From: Phenylobacterium sp. CCH9-H3 | GTDB taxonomy: Bacteria > Pseudomonadota > Alphaproteobacteria > Caulobacterales > Caulobacteraceae | Assembly (NCBI RefSeq): GCF_001557235.1 | Contig: NZ_LSJI01000075.1 | Span: forward strand, 1-49,160 | Reading direction: 5' to 3' | Length of the DNA stretch: 49,160 nt | Part shown: piece by piece, positions 25,288-34,011 of the stretch | How positions within the stretch are numbered: the stretch's first letter is position 1 | Layout of the letters: every line of letters begins with the position of its first letter | The notes under the pieces: generated by a model | Told to the model about the DNA's origin: nothing | Databases searched by the model: none | Seen by the model: the letters and a program-made list of their open reading frames with translations, nothing else | Position numbers and translations under genes: made by a program

Positions 25288-25533
25288 ATGAACCTTTCCA
25301 AGCTCTTGGCTGCGACCGCCTGCGTCGCCGCGCTCACCGCCGTGAGCACCTCCGCCTTCGCGGCCCCCGCCCCAGGTAGGCAATATGAGTACCGGGTCGG
25401 GCCCCCGCCCTCTAACCCGCACGATGTCTTCCGACCGGTGATCCGAACCGCCAAGCCTAGCGCCGCGCGGGCGGCCAAGGACTGTCCGTGCCCGATGATG
25501 CAGGGTCCGGCGTCACAGACGCCCAACGGCTGA
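25288..25533 (+). CDS. Small periplasmic protein with CPCPMM motif
   Basis: An 81-aa protein with a signal peptide (about 1-26, ending SAFAA). The mature chain is short and ends in 'KDCPCPMMQGPASQTPNG', where two Cys and two Met could form a metal site. ATG 25288 is chosen because AGGA lies eight bases upstream; ATG 25282 is too close to it. It precedes cusC, and a 28-bp perfect palindrome separates the two. No family is recognised. Confidence 0.62.
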   Translation: MNLSKLLAATACVAALTAVSTSAFAAPAPGRQYEYRVGPPPSNPHDVFRPVIRTAKPSAARAAKDCPCPMMQGPASQTPNG

Positions 25534-25583
25534 ACCGCCAAGGGGCCGCGTCCTCCTATCCCCTTGGGCGCGGTCCTGACGGC

Positions 25584-25611
25584 CGCCGGCGGAGCTCGAG
25601 CTCCGCCGGCG
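25584..25611. repeat. 28-bp perfect palindrome upstream of cusC
   Basis: Two 14-base arms meet at a central CTCGAG with no unpaired spacer (25584-25597 and 25598-25611). It lies 51 bases after the stop of the CPCPMM protein and 42 bases before cusC. There is no T run, so it may be an mRNA-stabilising or attenuating hairpin, or an operator. Confidence 0.7.
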
Positions 25612-25652
25612 TGTCCCGGCCGGCTTTGCTCCATCCCCTTCGGATCCCGAAC

Positions 25653-26879
25653 ATGCGTCTTCCCATCCTTCTCGCCAGCCTGCTCATGGCCGGCGGCGCC
25701 CAGGCCGCGCCGCTCACCTACGCCGCCGCGCTGGAGGCCGCCCAGAGGACCTCACCAAGCCTCCAGGCCCGTGCGTTGCAGGTCGAGAGCGCGCGGTCCG
25801 CCGCACGCGCCGCGGGCGCCCTTCCTGATCCCAAGATCGTCTTCGGGCTCGACAACTTCCCTGTCTCGGGTCCGCCAGCCGGACGGTTCAACGGCGACAG
25901 CATGACCATGGCGCGGGTCGGCGTGATGCAGGACATGCCGAACGGGGCCAAACGCGCCGCCGAACGCACCCGGGCCCAGACCGATATCCAGGCTGCCGGG
26001 GCCGCCGAACAGGTCGGCGTCCGCGATCTGCGCACCGCCACCGCGCTCGCCTGGATCAACCTCTACTATGCCGAAAGGCGTTTGTCGGCGATCGACGAGT
26101 TGCTGAAGGGCCTCGAACCCTTATGGGACAGCGCCCCTTCCGCCGTCGCCTCGGGCGCGGCGCGGCCGGCCCAGCCCCTGGAGGCCGAGCAGATGCGGGC
26201 CGACCTGCAGGATCGGCGCAGCGAGATCCTGGCCGCCGTGGGACGCGCTCGCGCGGACCTCGTCCGCTACACGGGCGATCCGCAGGCCGAGGTCGCCGGA
26301 TCCCCGCCGGGCTTCGAGGTTGATGCGACCACACTGAGGGGAGGGCTCGCCGGCCACCCGCGGCTGGCGGAGCGGGAAGCGATAATTTCGCAAGCCCAGG
26401 CCGACGTGCGCCTCGCCCGCGCCCAGAAACGGCCGGACTGGAGCTGGGAACTCGCCTACCAGCGTCGAGACCCGATGTTTGGCGACATGGTTTCCGCAGG
26501 CGTCACTGTCACCCTGCCGCTGTTCGCTTCCCGGCGGCAGGACCCGCTGATCGCGGCCAAGCTCGCCGCGGCGAACCAAACCCGGGCCGAGGCCGAGGCG
26601 ACGCATCGCGAGCTCGCCGCCCAACTGGAGGCGGCGCTGGCCGACCACCTGATGCATCACGACCAATGGAGCCGGGCCAAGGACGTGCTGCTGCCGCTCG
26701 CCAAGCGGCGCGCCGACCTGGAGACGGCGAGCTATGGTGCGGGCCGCGGCGGGCTGACCGACGTGCTCCAAGCCTTCACGGCGCTCGCCAACGCCCAGCT
26801 GACCTTGCTGGACCGCGAGGCGGCGGTGGCCGCCGACGCCGCCACCCTCGTGCTCACCTACGGGAGCGACCGACCATGA
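25653..26879 (+). CDS. cusC: CusC/CzcC-like outer-membrane efflux protein (TolC family)
   Basis: A 408-aa TolC-family outer-membrane channel. Signal peptide about 1-18 (ending GGAQA), then two alpha-hairpin repeats; 'LTYAAALEAAQRTSPSLQAR', 'LPDPKIVFGLDNFPV' and 'YGAGRGGLTDVLQAFTALANAQL' near the end are typical of metal-RND outer-membrane factors. ATG 25653 gives a proper signal peptide; an upstream in-frame start would add unrelated residues. It heads the cusC-cusB-cusA set; its stop overlaps the ATG of a 37-codon ORF. The symbol is used by context with CusB and CusA. Confidence 0.9.
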   Translation: MRLPILLASLLMAGGAQAAPLTYAAALEAAQRTSPSLQARALQVESARSAARAAGALPDPKIVFGLDNFPVSGPPAGRFNGDSMTMARVGVMQDMPNGAKRAAERTRAQTDIQAAGAAEQVGVRDLRTATALAWINLYYAERRLSAIDELLKGLEPLWDSAPSAVASGAARPAQPLEAEQMRADLQDRRSEILAAVGRARADLVRYTGDPQAEVAGSPPGFEVDATTLRGGLAGHPRLAEREAIISQAQADVRLARAQKRPDWSWELAYQRRDPMFGDMVSAGVTVTLPLFASRRQDPLIAAKLAAANQTRAEAEATHRELAAQLEAALADHLMHHDQWSRAKDVLLPLAKRRADLETASYGAGRGGLTDVLQAFTALANAQLTLLDREAAVAADAATLVLTYGSDRP

Positions 26880-26989
26880 GCGCCGCCTCAGCCTTCAGGT
26901 GGCCCGGACTTGCCCGGTGCATCGCGGAACAGACCCATCCGAGTGAACCCACCCAAGCCAGCACCACCTACGAAAGCCGCCAGCCATGA
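26876..26989 (+). CDS. 37-aa ORF bridging cusC and cusB
   Basis: A 37-codon frame starting 'MSAASAFRWPGLARCIAEQT' and ending 'TTYESRQP'. It starts in an ATGA overlap with the cusC stop and ends in an ATGA overlap with the cusB start, so it fills the gap exactly. It has no signal peptide, one Cys and no known motif. It may be a real microprotein, or a leader whose translation couples cusB to cusC. Two exact overlaps could also be chance. Confidence 0.4.
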   Translation: MSAASAFRWPGLARCIAEQTHPSEPTQASTTYESRQP

Positions 26990-28488
26990 GCTCCGTGTCC
27001 CGGTCAAACCTCCGAACCCTCGCGGCCGCCGGCGCCATCGCCATTGTCGCCGCCGCGGGCGGCTACGGCCTCGCCCAACTGAAGCCCGGGCCATCGACCG
27101 CATCCGAGGCGAGCGCCCCAGGCGGCAGGAAGGTCCTCTACTGGTACGATCCCATGGTGCCACAGCAGCACTTCCCGGCACCGGGCAAGTCGCCGATGGG
27201 CATGGACATGGTGCCCAGGTACGCCGACGAACGCGTCGGGGCCGGCGAGGTCGGAGTCAAGATCGATCCCGCCAAGGTGGCCAACCTCGGTATGCGGCTC
27301 GCGACAGCCACGCGCGGGGAACTCGCCAGCGGCGTGACGGCGACCGGCACGATCGACTTCAATCTGCGCGACGTCGCCATCGTACAGCCCAGGGCGGCCG
27401 GCTTCGTGCAGCGCGTCTATGGTCGTGCGCCGGGCGACATCATTCCAGCTGGCGCGCCCTTGGCGGACCTCCTGCTCCCGGAATGGGGCGGCGCGCAGGC
27501 GGAGTACCTGGCGGTGCGTCGGACGGGCGACCCCGCGCTCATCCGCGCCGCCCAGCAGCGGCTACAGTTGCTCGGAATGTCGCCTGGGCTCATCCGCCAG
27601 ATCGACCAGAGCGGGCGCGCCCGCAACGTGGTGACCGTCACAGCCCCGATCGGCGGGGTCATCAAGACGCTCAGCGTGCGCAGCGGCATGTCGGTCTCGG
27701 CCGGGGAGACCCTGGCGGAGATCTCCGGCCTGGGCACTGTGTGGCTGACTGCGGCCGTGCCCGAGGCGATGGCCGGCCAGGTCCGGTCGGGGCAGCCGGT
27801 CACCGCCACCCTCGCGGCCTACCCCGGGGAGACCTTCTCGGGACGGGTGACCGCGATCCTGCCGCAGGCCCAGGTGGAAAGCCGAACGCTGCAGGTGCGC
27901 ATCGAGCTGCCGAACCGCGGCGGTCGGCTGAGGCCGGGCATGTTCGCCAACGTCCAGCTGACCTCCACCGCGCGGCCCGCTATCCTGGTTCCCACGGAAG
28001 CGATCATCCGCACGGGCAAGCGCAGCCTTGTGATGCTGGCCTTGCCGGGCGGCCGTTACCAACCGGCCGAGGTGCAGATCGGACAGAGCGCCGGTGACAA
28101 GACCGAGATCCTGGCCGGGCTTTCCGAAGGCGAGCGTATCGTCGCCTCCGGCCAGTTCCTGATCGATTCCGAGGCCAGCCTTTCCGGAGTCCAGGCCCGC
28201 CCGATCGGCGGCGGGATGACCCTGCCCCCGTCCCCGGCGGTCGCCACGAACGCCGCGGCAGGATTGGCCGAAACGACCGGCCACATCGAGTCGATCGGCC
28301 AGGATAGCGTGACGATCTCCCACCAGCCGGTCCCCGCCATCGGCTGGCCCGCGATGACCATGACGTTCCGCGTCGAACAGCCGACGCTGCTGAAGGGGAT
28401 CAAGAAGGGCGACCGCGTGCGGTTCGCCTTTAACCAGCCGGCCGCCGGCCCCACCCTGCGCCGCCTCAGCAAGGAGCCGGGCCAATGA
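26986..28488 (+). CDS. cusB: CusB-type RND efflux adaptor with fused CusF domain
   Basis: A 500-aa periplasmic adaptor of a Cu/Ag RND pump. After an N-terminal anchor (about 10-27) comes a heavy-metal-binding domain at about 45-78 ('[20 protein letters not shown]', then MGMDMVPRY). The barrel-sandwich and beta-barrel domains follow (about 85-400; '[20 protein letters not shown]', '[18 protein letters not shown]'). From about 425 a complete CusF domain is fused ('[16 protein letters not shown]'), keeping the His, Trp and both Met ligands. The fusion would deliver Cu(I) directly to the pump. Its stop overlaps the cusA ATG by four bases. Confidence 0.92.
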   Translation: MSSVSRSNLRTLAAAGAIAIVAAAGGYGLAQLKPGPSTASEASAPGGRKVLYWYDPMVPQQHFPAPGKSPMGMDMVPRYADERVGAGEVGVKIDPAKVANLGMRLATATRGELASGVTATGTIDFNLRDVAIVQPRAAGFVQRVYGRAPGDIIPAGAPLADLLLPEWGGAQAEYLAVRRTGDPALIRAAQQRLQLLGMSPGLIRQIDQSGRARNVVTVTAPIGGVIKTLSVRSGMSVSAGETLAEISGLGTVWLTAAVPEAMAGQVRSGQPVTATLAAYPGETFSGRVTAILPQAQVESRTLQVRIELPNRGGRLRPGMFANVQLTSTARPAILVPTEAIIRTGKRSLVMLALPGGRYQPAEVQIGQSAGDKTEILAGLSEGERIVASGQFLIDSEASLSGVQARPIGGGMTLPPSPAVATNAAAGLAETTGHIESIGQDSVTISHQPVPAIGWPAMTMTFRVEQPTLLKGIKKGDRVRFAFNQPAAGPTLRRLSKEPGQ

Positions 28489-31400
28489 TCGCGGCGATCA
28501 TTCGCTGGTCGGTCAGGAACCGCTTCTTCGTCCTGCTCGCCGCCCTGGCCATCACCGTCGCCGGGGGACTGGCAGTCAAATCGACGGCGGTCGACTTCTT
28601 GCCGGACCTGTCCGACGTGCAGGTGATCATCCGGACGAACTATCCTGGCCAGGCTCCCCAGATCGTCGAGAACCAGGTCACCTATCCCCTGGCGACGACC
28701 ATGCTGTCGGTCCCTGGCGCCAAGACGGTGCGCGGCTATTCGTTCTTCGGCGACAGCTTCGTCTACATCATCTTCGACGAGGGGACCGATCTCTACTGGG
28801 CCCGCTCGCGGGTGCTCGAATACCTCAACCAGGTGCAGAGCCGGCTGCCGCCCTCCGCGAAAGCTGCTCTCGGACCGGACGCCACCGGCGTCGGGTGGGT
28901 CTATGAGTACGCCCTGGTCGACAAGACCGGCCGCCACGACCTGGCGCAGCTCCGCAGCCTGCAGGACTGGTTCCTGCGCTATGAGCTGAAGACGCTTCCC
29001 GGGGTCGCCGAGGTCGCCAGCATCGGCGGCATGGTCAAACAGTACCAGGTCGTCCTCGAGCCGACCAAACTCGCCGGCTACGGGGTCACCCAGCAACAGG
29101 CGGTCGAGGCGATCCGGCGCGCCAACCAGGAGGCTGGCGGCTCCGTCCTCGAATTGGGCGAGGCCGAATACATGGTCCGCGCGGGCGGCTATCTGCAGTC
29201 GCTGGACGACTTCCGCGCGATCCCGCTGCGGACCGCCGCCGGCGGGGTTCCGGTGCGCCTGAGCGATGTCGCCACCATCCAAATCGGGCCGGAGATGCGG
29301 CGCGGCATCGCCGAGCTGAACGGCCAGGGCGAGGTGGCCGGCGGCGTGGTGGTGCTCAGATCGGGCAAGAACGCCCGGGCGACCATCGCTGCCGTCAAGA
29401 CCAAGCTCGAAGAGCTCAAGCACAGTCTCCCGCCCGGCGTGCAGGTCGTGACCACCTATGACCGTTCCCAATTGATCGATCGCGCGGTGGAGAACCTGCG
29501 CGGCAAGCTGATCGAAGAGTTCATCATCGTGGCGCTGGTCTGCGCGCTGTTCCTCTGGCACATGCGCTCGGCCCTGGTCGCGATCCTGTCCCTGCCGATC
29601 GGCGTGCTGATGGCCTTGATCGTCATGCGCGTGCAGGGCGTGAACGCCAACATCATGTCGCTTGGCGGCATCGCCATCGCCGTCGGCGCCATGGTCGATG
29701 CGGCCGTCGTGATGATCGAGAACGCCCACAAGCACATCGAGCAGTGGGAGCACGAGCATCCCGGCGAGAAGCTGAAAGGCGCCGAGCACTGGCGGGTGGT
29801 CACCGAAGCCGCTGCCCAGGTGGGGCCGGCGCTCTTCCTCAGCCTGGTGATCATCACCTTGTCCTTCGTGCCGGTCTTCACCCTGCAGGCGCAAGAAGGT
29901 CGGCTGTTCAAGCCGCTGGCCTTCACCAAGTCCTATTCGATGGCCGGCGCGGCCATCCTGTCGATCACCCTCGTGCCGGTCCTGATGGGCTACCTGATCC
30001 GCGGCCGCATCCCACCGGAAAACGCGAACTTCCTGAACCGGGGACTGACCGCCCTCTATCGGCCCGCCATCAACTGGGTGCTGAAGCACCCGAAGAAGAC
30101 CCTGCTCGCGGCGCTCTTGGCCTTCGCCACCACCGCTTGGCCGCTCACCCATCTAGGCGGCGAGTTCCTGCCGGCGATGAACGAAGGCGACCTGCTCTAC
30201 ATGCCGTCCGCCCTGCCCGGCTTGTCGGCGGCGAAAGCCTCCGAACTGCTCCAGCAGACCGATCGCATGATCAAGACCGTGCCGGAGGTGGCCACCGTCT
30301 TCGGCAAGGCCGGGCGCGCGGAGAGCGCGACCGACCCGGCGCCGCTCGAAATGTTCGAGACCGTGATCCAGTTCAAGCCACAAAGCCAATGGCGCAAGGG
30401 CATGACCCCCGACAAGCTGGTGGAGGAACTCGACAGCAAGGTGAAGGTGGCGGGCCTGACCAATGTGTGGGTTCCGCCGATCCGCAACCGGCTCGACATG
30501 CTCGCGACCGGCATCAAGAGCCCGATCGGCGTCAAGGTGTCCGGCGCCAATCTCAGCCAGATCGACGCGATCGCGCAGCGGATCGAGACCGTGGCCAAGA
30601 CCGTCCCGGGCGTCAGCACCGCCTTCGCGGAACGGCTCACGGGCGGCCGCTACGTGGACGTGAACATCGATCGCGCCGCGGCGGCCCGGTACGGACTGAA
30701 CATCGCCGACGTCCAGGACATCATCGGCGGGGCCATTGGCGGCGAAAACGTCGGCGAGACGGTCGAGGGCCTGGCCCGCTATCCGATCAATGTGCGTTAT
30801 CCGCGCGAGATTCGCGACAGCCTCGACGAGCTGCGCGCGCTGCCGATCTACACGCCGTCCGGCCAACAGATCACCCTGGGCACGGTCGCGAAGGTCGAGG
30901 TAGCCGAGGGGCCGCCGATGCTCAAGAGTGAGAACGGCCGGCCTTCGACCTGGATCTATGTCGACGTGCGCGGGCGGGACTTGGCGTCGGTCGTCAAAGA
31001 TCTTGAGGCGGCGGTCGCCAAGGACGTCAAGGTTCCGCCGGGGGTCAGCCTCTCGTATTCCGGCCAATTTGAGTACTTGCAGCATGCGGTCGAACGTCTG
31101 AAGATCGTGGTCCCGGCGACCCTGCTGATCATCTTCGTCCTGCTTTACGTCACCTTCGGCCGATGGGATGAAGCGGCGCTGATCATGGGGACCCTGCCCT
31201 TCGCCCTGACCGGTGGGTTGTGGATGCTCTACCTGCTGGGCTTCCACCACTCCGTCGCGACGGGCATCGGTTTCATCGCCTTGGCCGGCGTCGCGGCCGA
31301 ATTCGGCGTCGTCATGCTCATCTACCTCAAGCAGGCTCTCGAGGCGCGGGGCGCGAATCCCACACGGCAGGATCTCCAGGAGGCCGTTCGCGACGGCGCT

Positions 31401-31628
31401 GTGCTTCGGGTCCGGCCGAAGTCGATGACGGTCGCGGTGATCATCGCCGGTCTGGCGCCGATGCTCATTGGCCATGGCGCCGGCTCGGAGGTCATGGGCC
31501 GCATCGCCGCTCCGATGATCGGCGGCATGCTCACCGCCCCCCTCCTGTCGATGCTCGTCGTTCCTGCAGGCTATCTCCTCCTTCGCCGCCGGAGGCTCCC
31601 TGAGGATGGGTCCCGAGCGGGCCGCTAA
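28485..31628 (+). CDS. cusA: CusA Cu(I)/Ag(I) RND efflux pump
   Basis: A 1047-aa heavy-metal RND (HME) transporter with the usual 12 membrane segments and two large periplasmic loops. The three methionines that carry Cu(I)/Ag(I) in E. coli CusA are present at the same numbers: M573 (LYMPSALPG), M623 (LEMFETVIQ) and M672 (LDMLATGIK). '[20 protein letters not shown]' in TM4 holds the proton-relay Asp. With CusB and CusC it forms a tripartite pump that moves Cu(I)/Ag(I) from periplasm to outside, driven by protons. It ends the plus-strand run; no T-rich terminator follows. Confidence 0.96.
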   Translation: MIAAIIRWSVRNRFFVLLAALAITVAGGLAVKSTAVDFLPDLSDVQVIIRTNYPGQAPQIVENQVTYPLATTMLSVPGAKTVRGYSFFGDSFVYIIFDEGTDLYWARSRVLEYLNQVQSRLPPSAKAALGPDATGVGWVYEYALVDKTGRHDLAQLRSLQDWFLRYELKTLPGVAEVASIGGMVKQYQVVLEPTKLAGYGVTQQQAVEAIRRANQEAGGSVLELGEAEYMVRAGGYLQSLDDFRAIPLRTAAGGVPVRLSDVATIQIGPEMRRGIAELNGQGEVAGGVVVLRSGKNARATIAAVKTKLEELKHSLPPGVQVVTTYDRSQLIDRAVENLRGKLIEEFIIVALVCALFLWHMRSALVAILSLPIGVLMALIVMRVQGVNANIMSLGGIAIAVGAMVDAAVVMIENAHKHIEQWEHEHPGEKLKGAEHWRVVTEAAAQVGPALFLSLVIITLSFVPVFTLQAQEGRLFKPLAFTKSYSMAGAAILSITLVPVLMGYLIRGRIPPENANFLNRGLTALYRPAINWVLKHPKKTLLAALLAFATTAWPLTHLGGEFLPAMNEGDLLYMPSALPGLSAAKASELLQQTDRMIKTVPEVATVFGKAGRAESATDPAPLEMFETVIQFKPQSQWRKGMTPDKLVEELDSKVKVAGLTNVWVPPIRNRLDMLATGIKSPIGVKVSGANLSQIDAIAQRIETVAKTVPGVSTAFAERLTGGRYVDVNIDRAAAARYGLNIADVQDIIGGAIGGENVGETVEGLARYPINVRYPREIRDSLDELRALPIYTPSGQQITLGTVAKVEVAEGPPMLKSENGRPSTWIYVDVRGRDLASVVKDLEAAVAKDVKVPPGVSLSYSGQFEYLQHAVERLKIVVPATLLIIFVLLYVTFGRWDEAALIMGTLPFALTGGLWMLYLLGFHHSVATGIGFIALAGVAAEFGVVMLIYLKQALEARGANPTRQDLQEAVRDGAVLRVRPKSMTVAVIIAGLAPMLIGHGAGSEVMGRIAAPMIGGMLTAPLLSMLVVPAGYLLLRRRRLPEDGSRAGR

Positions 31629-32104
31629 GCGGCGTCTGCAGCCGAACGGCACTCCAATACAGTGCGAGCAGCTGAGCGGACCGCCCGATCCGACCAGCCA
31701 CCGCTATCCGGCGCCAAACGATGTCTAAGAACGGGCGGTCGGACCGGCGTTGAGACGTTGCGATCTCCGCGACGGCGACGAGGCGGCGACGGGACCGACT
31801 TGCCATGGGGGCGTGTCGCGCCCACGCGGTACGGCAGACCGCGCGGTAGGCTGAGGGCCGCGCAGCGATCTCCACCTTGAGATCGCCGCCACGCGCACGA
31901 AGCGCCCCAGGCGCTCCGCCTGCGGAGTGCCGTCGGAAACCCCGCCGGACGGCTTGACCCACTGGAAGGAAAATTAGGAGGCGATGAACGCAGCCTCGGT
32001 ATGCCGGCCGTCGAGGAGAGGAGGGCTATCGGAGGCACGGGCAGCCAGCTGCACGGGTAACGATGAAGGGGCGCAAGGCAGCAAAGCTACGCTCGCGCGC
32101 CTGA
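31629..32104. other. Intergenic region between convergent cusA and DUF411 genes
   Basis: About 475 bases. ACCGCCCG (31680-31687) and CGGGCGGT (31732-31739) could pair, but no clear terminator is seen. Long minus-strand frames here are Arg/Pro/Ser-rich with no family likeness and are treated as high-GC artefacts. A decayed gene cannot be ruled out. Confidence 0.3.
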
Positions 32105-32575
32105 TCAGGCGCCGTGCGTGGCGAACACCTGCGTCCGTCCGGATCTATCGAGGAGCAACAGGGTCTCGAACCTCTCCGCAGAACCGTTGGGGATTTCCAT
32201 GCCTGGAGACCCAATCGGCATGCCCGGAACCGTGAGGCCGAGCGCCTTCGGCTTCTCCCGCAGCAGGCGCATCACATCGGCAGGCGGCACATGCCCCTCG
32301 ACGACATAGCCGCCAATGACTGCCGTGTGGCAGGAGGACAGCGTGAACGGGACGCCATAACGGCTGCGGACAGGCGCGAGATCCTCGAGCTCATTGATAG
32401 TCGGGGAGAAGCCCGCACGAGTCATGTGGGTCACCCAACCCTTGCAACAGCCGCAGTATGGCGTCTTGTAGACGACCAAGGGTCCCGTAGAGGCAGCCCG
32501 GGCGCAGCCGCTAACCAGGAGCGCAGCAGCCCCGCCTGCGAGCAAATGGCGCCGATCCAACCTTTGGGAAATCAT
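32105..32575 (-). CDS. DUF411 metal-binding protein, Tat-type lipoprotein
   Basis: A 156-aa DUF411 protein. The N-terminus 'MISQRLDRRHLLAGGAAALL' has a twin-arginine pattern and ends in 'VSGC', a lipobox, so it is probably exported folded and lipid-anchored. The DUF411 core shows 'YKTPYCGCCKGWVTHM' with CxCC Cys and 'SSCHTAVIGGYVVEGHVPPADVMRLL'. DUF411 proteins accompany copper loci and are predicted to bind copper. ATG 32575 is chosen; an upstream in-frame ATG (32737) would add an Arg-rich stretch before the signal. Not overlapping its neighbours. Confidence 0.85.
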   Translation of the reverse strand: MISQRLDRRHLLAGGAAALLVSGCARAASTGPLVVYKTPYCGCCKGWVTHMTRAGFSPTINELEDLAPVRSRYGVPFTLSSCHTAVIGGYVVEGHVPPADVMRLLREKPKALGLTVPGMPIGSPGMEIPNGSAERFETLLLLDRSGRTQVFATHGA

Positions 32576-32826
32576 CTTGTCTCGTCCCTTGGCTATCCGG
32601 TTAGGGCTGCGATTCGGCGCAACGGCGCCCGTACGGGGCGGCGGCTGAAGCGAGCGGCCGTGACGCCCGATCATCGTTCGCGCCTGGGTCTCAGGAGCAA
32701 GTGCACGGCGAACCCTCGCCATGGAGAGTGTGAACAAACTGACGATCTCCGACGGCTTCGGATCAAGCCTCGGCGCTGCGGCAGAGCCGGCGCTATTCGC
32801 GCCGGCAGCCCGCCCGCGCCGCAGCG

Positions 32827-34011
32827 CTAGAAGAAGGCGCGAACACCCATGACGAAACTCGTCGCTTCGACGTCTTCGCCAAGGGCGCGCGCATAGTCGG
32901 CGGTCTTGCCGAACTTCCGGTCCCAGGAGACGCCGATATAGGGCGCGAACTCCCGACGGACCTCGTAGCGAAGGCGCAGCCCGAGCTCAGCGTTGGACAG
33001 TCCAGAGCCGGTCTTGGTCTCGACGGTGTTCTGCGCGGCGAGATTGAATTCTGCCCGCGGCTGTAGGATCAGGCGGTTGGTCAGACGCACGTCGTAGGAA
33101 CCTTCAAAGCGCCCGAGGAGTTCCCCCTTGTTGGAGAGGAAGACGGCGCCCTCGACGTCGAACCAATACGGGAAAAGGCTCTCGAAGCCCACGGTCGCAT
33201 AGGTCCGGTTGCGCGGTTCAAAGTCCTGCCGGATCCCCACCTGGACATCGGTGTAAACGCCGACGGCGCGGGAATAGAGCGCCTGCAGCTCGGCGGCTTC
33301 GAGGCCTTCGCCGCGGGTCCCTTCCCCTTCACTCTTGAGCACGAAGCGGTTGATGTCGCCGCCAAACCAAGCCTGGGCGTCCCAGGTATAACCATCCGCG
33401 CCCTTGCGCGCCTGGTATTCCGCCAGATTGGTCATGAACTTCGAGGTTATAACCGCGCCGTGCTCACGGCGAAGTTCGGCAACAGCGCTATCCATGGCGG
33501 CCGCCGAGAAGAAGCGGTCGGCCGCCCGGTCCGTCGGCGGCGGCGGCGGCGGCGTCTTCGGAATATCGGCGGTCGCCGCCGGAGCGCTGTTCATTCCCGG
33601 CATGGCCGAATGATCCGCCGGCGCGGCCTGCGCCGGCATGGTCATCCCGGGCATGGCGCCATGGTCCTGCGGCCCTGGAGCGGCGGGCATGGTCATGCCT
33701 GGCATGCCGCTGGAAGCTGGCCCCTGCGACGGGGCCGGCATCGACATCCCTGGCATCGCCGAATGGTCCATCGGGGCTGCGCCGCCCGGCGTAGTGTGGC
33801 CGGCATGCGCGTCGGCGGGCGGCGCCGGCGTCGCGTTGCGGCGCGGGGGCGCCGCGGGCTGGGCCTTTGCCTTGGGCTTGGATTGCTGAGCGGGTTGTGA
33901 CGGCGCAGCCGGCATGGCCATGCCCGGCATGGAAGAATGGTCCATGGTCTGCGCCGCGACAGGCGTCGCCAACGGCAGGGGGACCAGCGAAATCAGAGCG
34001 AGCCGGTTCAT
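32827..34011 (-). CDS. copB: CopB copper-resistance outer-membrane protein
   Basis: A 394-aa CopB/PcoB protein. Signal peptide about 1-20 (ending VAAQ), then a long Met-rich, disordered region (about 22-165) with MPGM repeats such as 'DHSSMPGMAMP' and 'GAMPGMTMP', then a beta-barrel PcoB domain from about 180 ('MDSAVAELRREHGAVITSKF', 'YVDV'-free but with 'VQVGIRQDFEPRNRTYATVG') ending 'FVMGVRAFF'. It is thought to bind and store copper at the outer membrane. The ATG overlaps the copA stop by four bases (ATGA). The longer frame upstream runs inside copA and is not used. Confidence 0.93.
   Translation of the reverse strand: MNRLALISLVPLPLATPVAAQTMDHSSMPGMAMPAAPSQPAQQSKPKAKAQPAAPPRRNATPAPPADAHAGHTTPGGAAPMDHSAMPGMSMPAPSQGPASSGMPGMTMPAAPGPQDHGAMPGMTMPAQAAPADHSAMPGMNSAPAATADIPKTPPPPPPTDRAADRFFSAAAMDSAVAELRREHGAVITSKFMTNLAEYQARKGADGYTWDAQAWFGGDINRFVLKSEGEGTRGEGLEAAELQALYSRAVGVYTDVQVGIRQDFEPRNRTYATVGFESLFPYWFDVEGAVFLSNKGELLGRFEGSYDVRLTNRLILQPRAEFNLAAQNTVETKTGSGLSNAELGLRLRYEVRREFAPYIGVSWDRKFGKTADYARALGEDVEATSFVMGVRAFF

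Noticed and set aside
28056..30152. Minus-strand 698-codon open frame opposite cusB/cusA
   Set aside because: Antisense to genes with exact CusA ligand positions; composition is typical of a GC-driven shadow frame.
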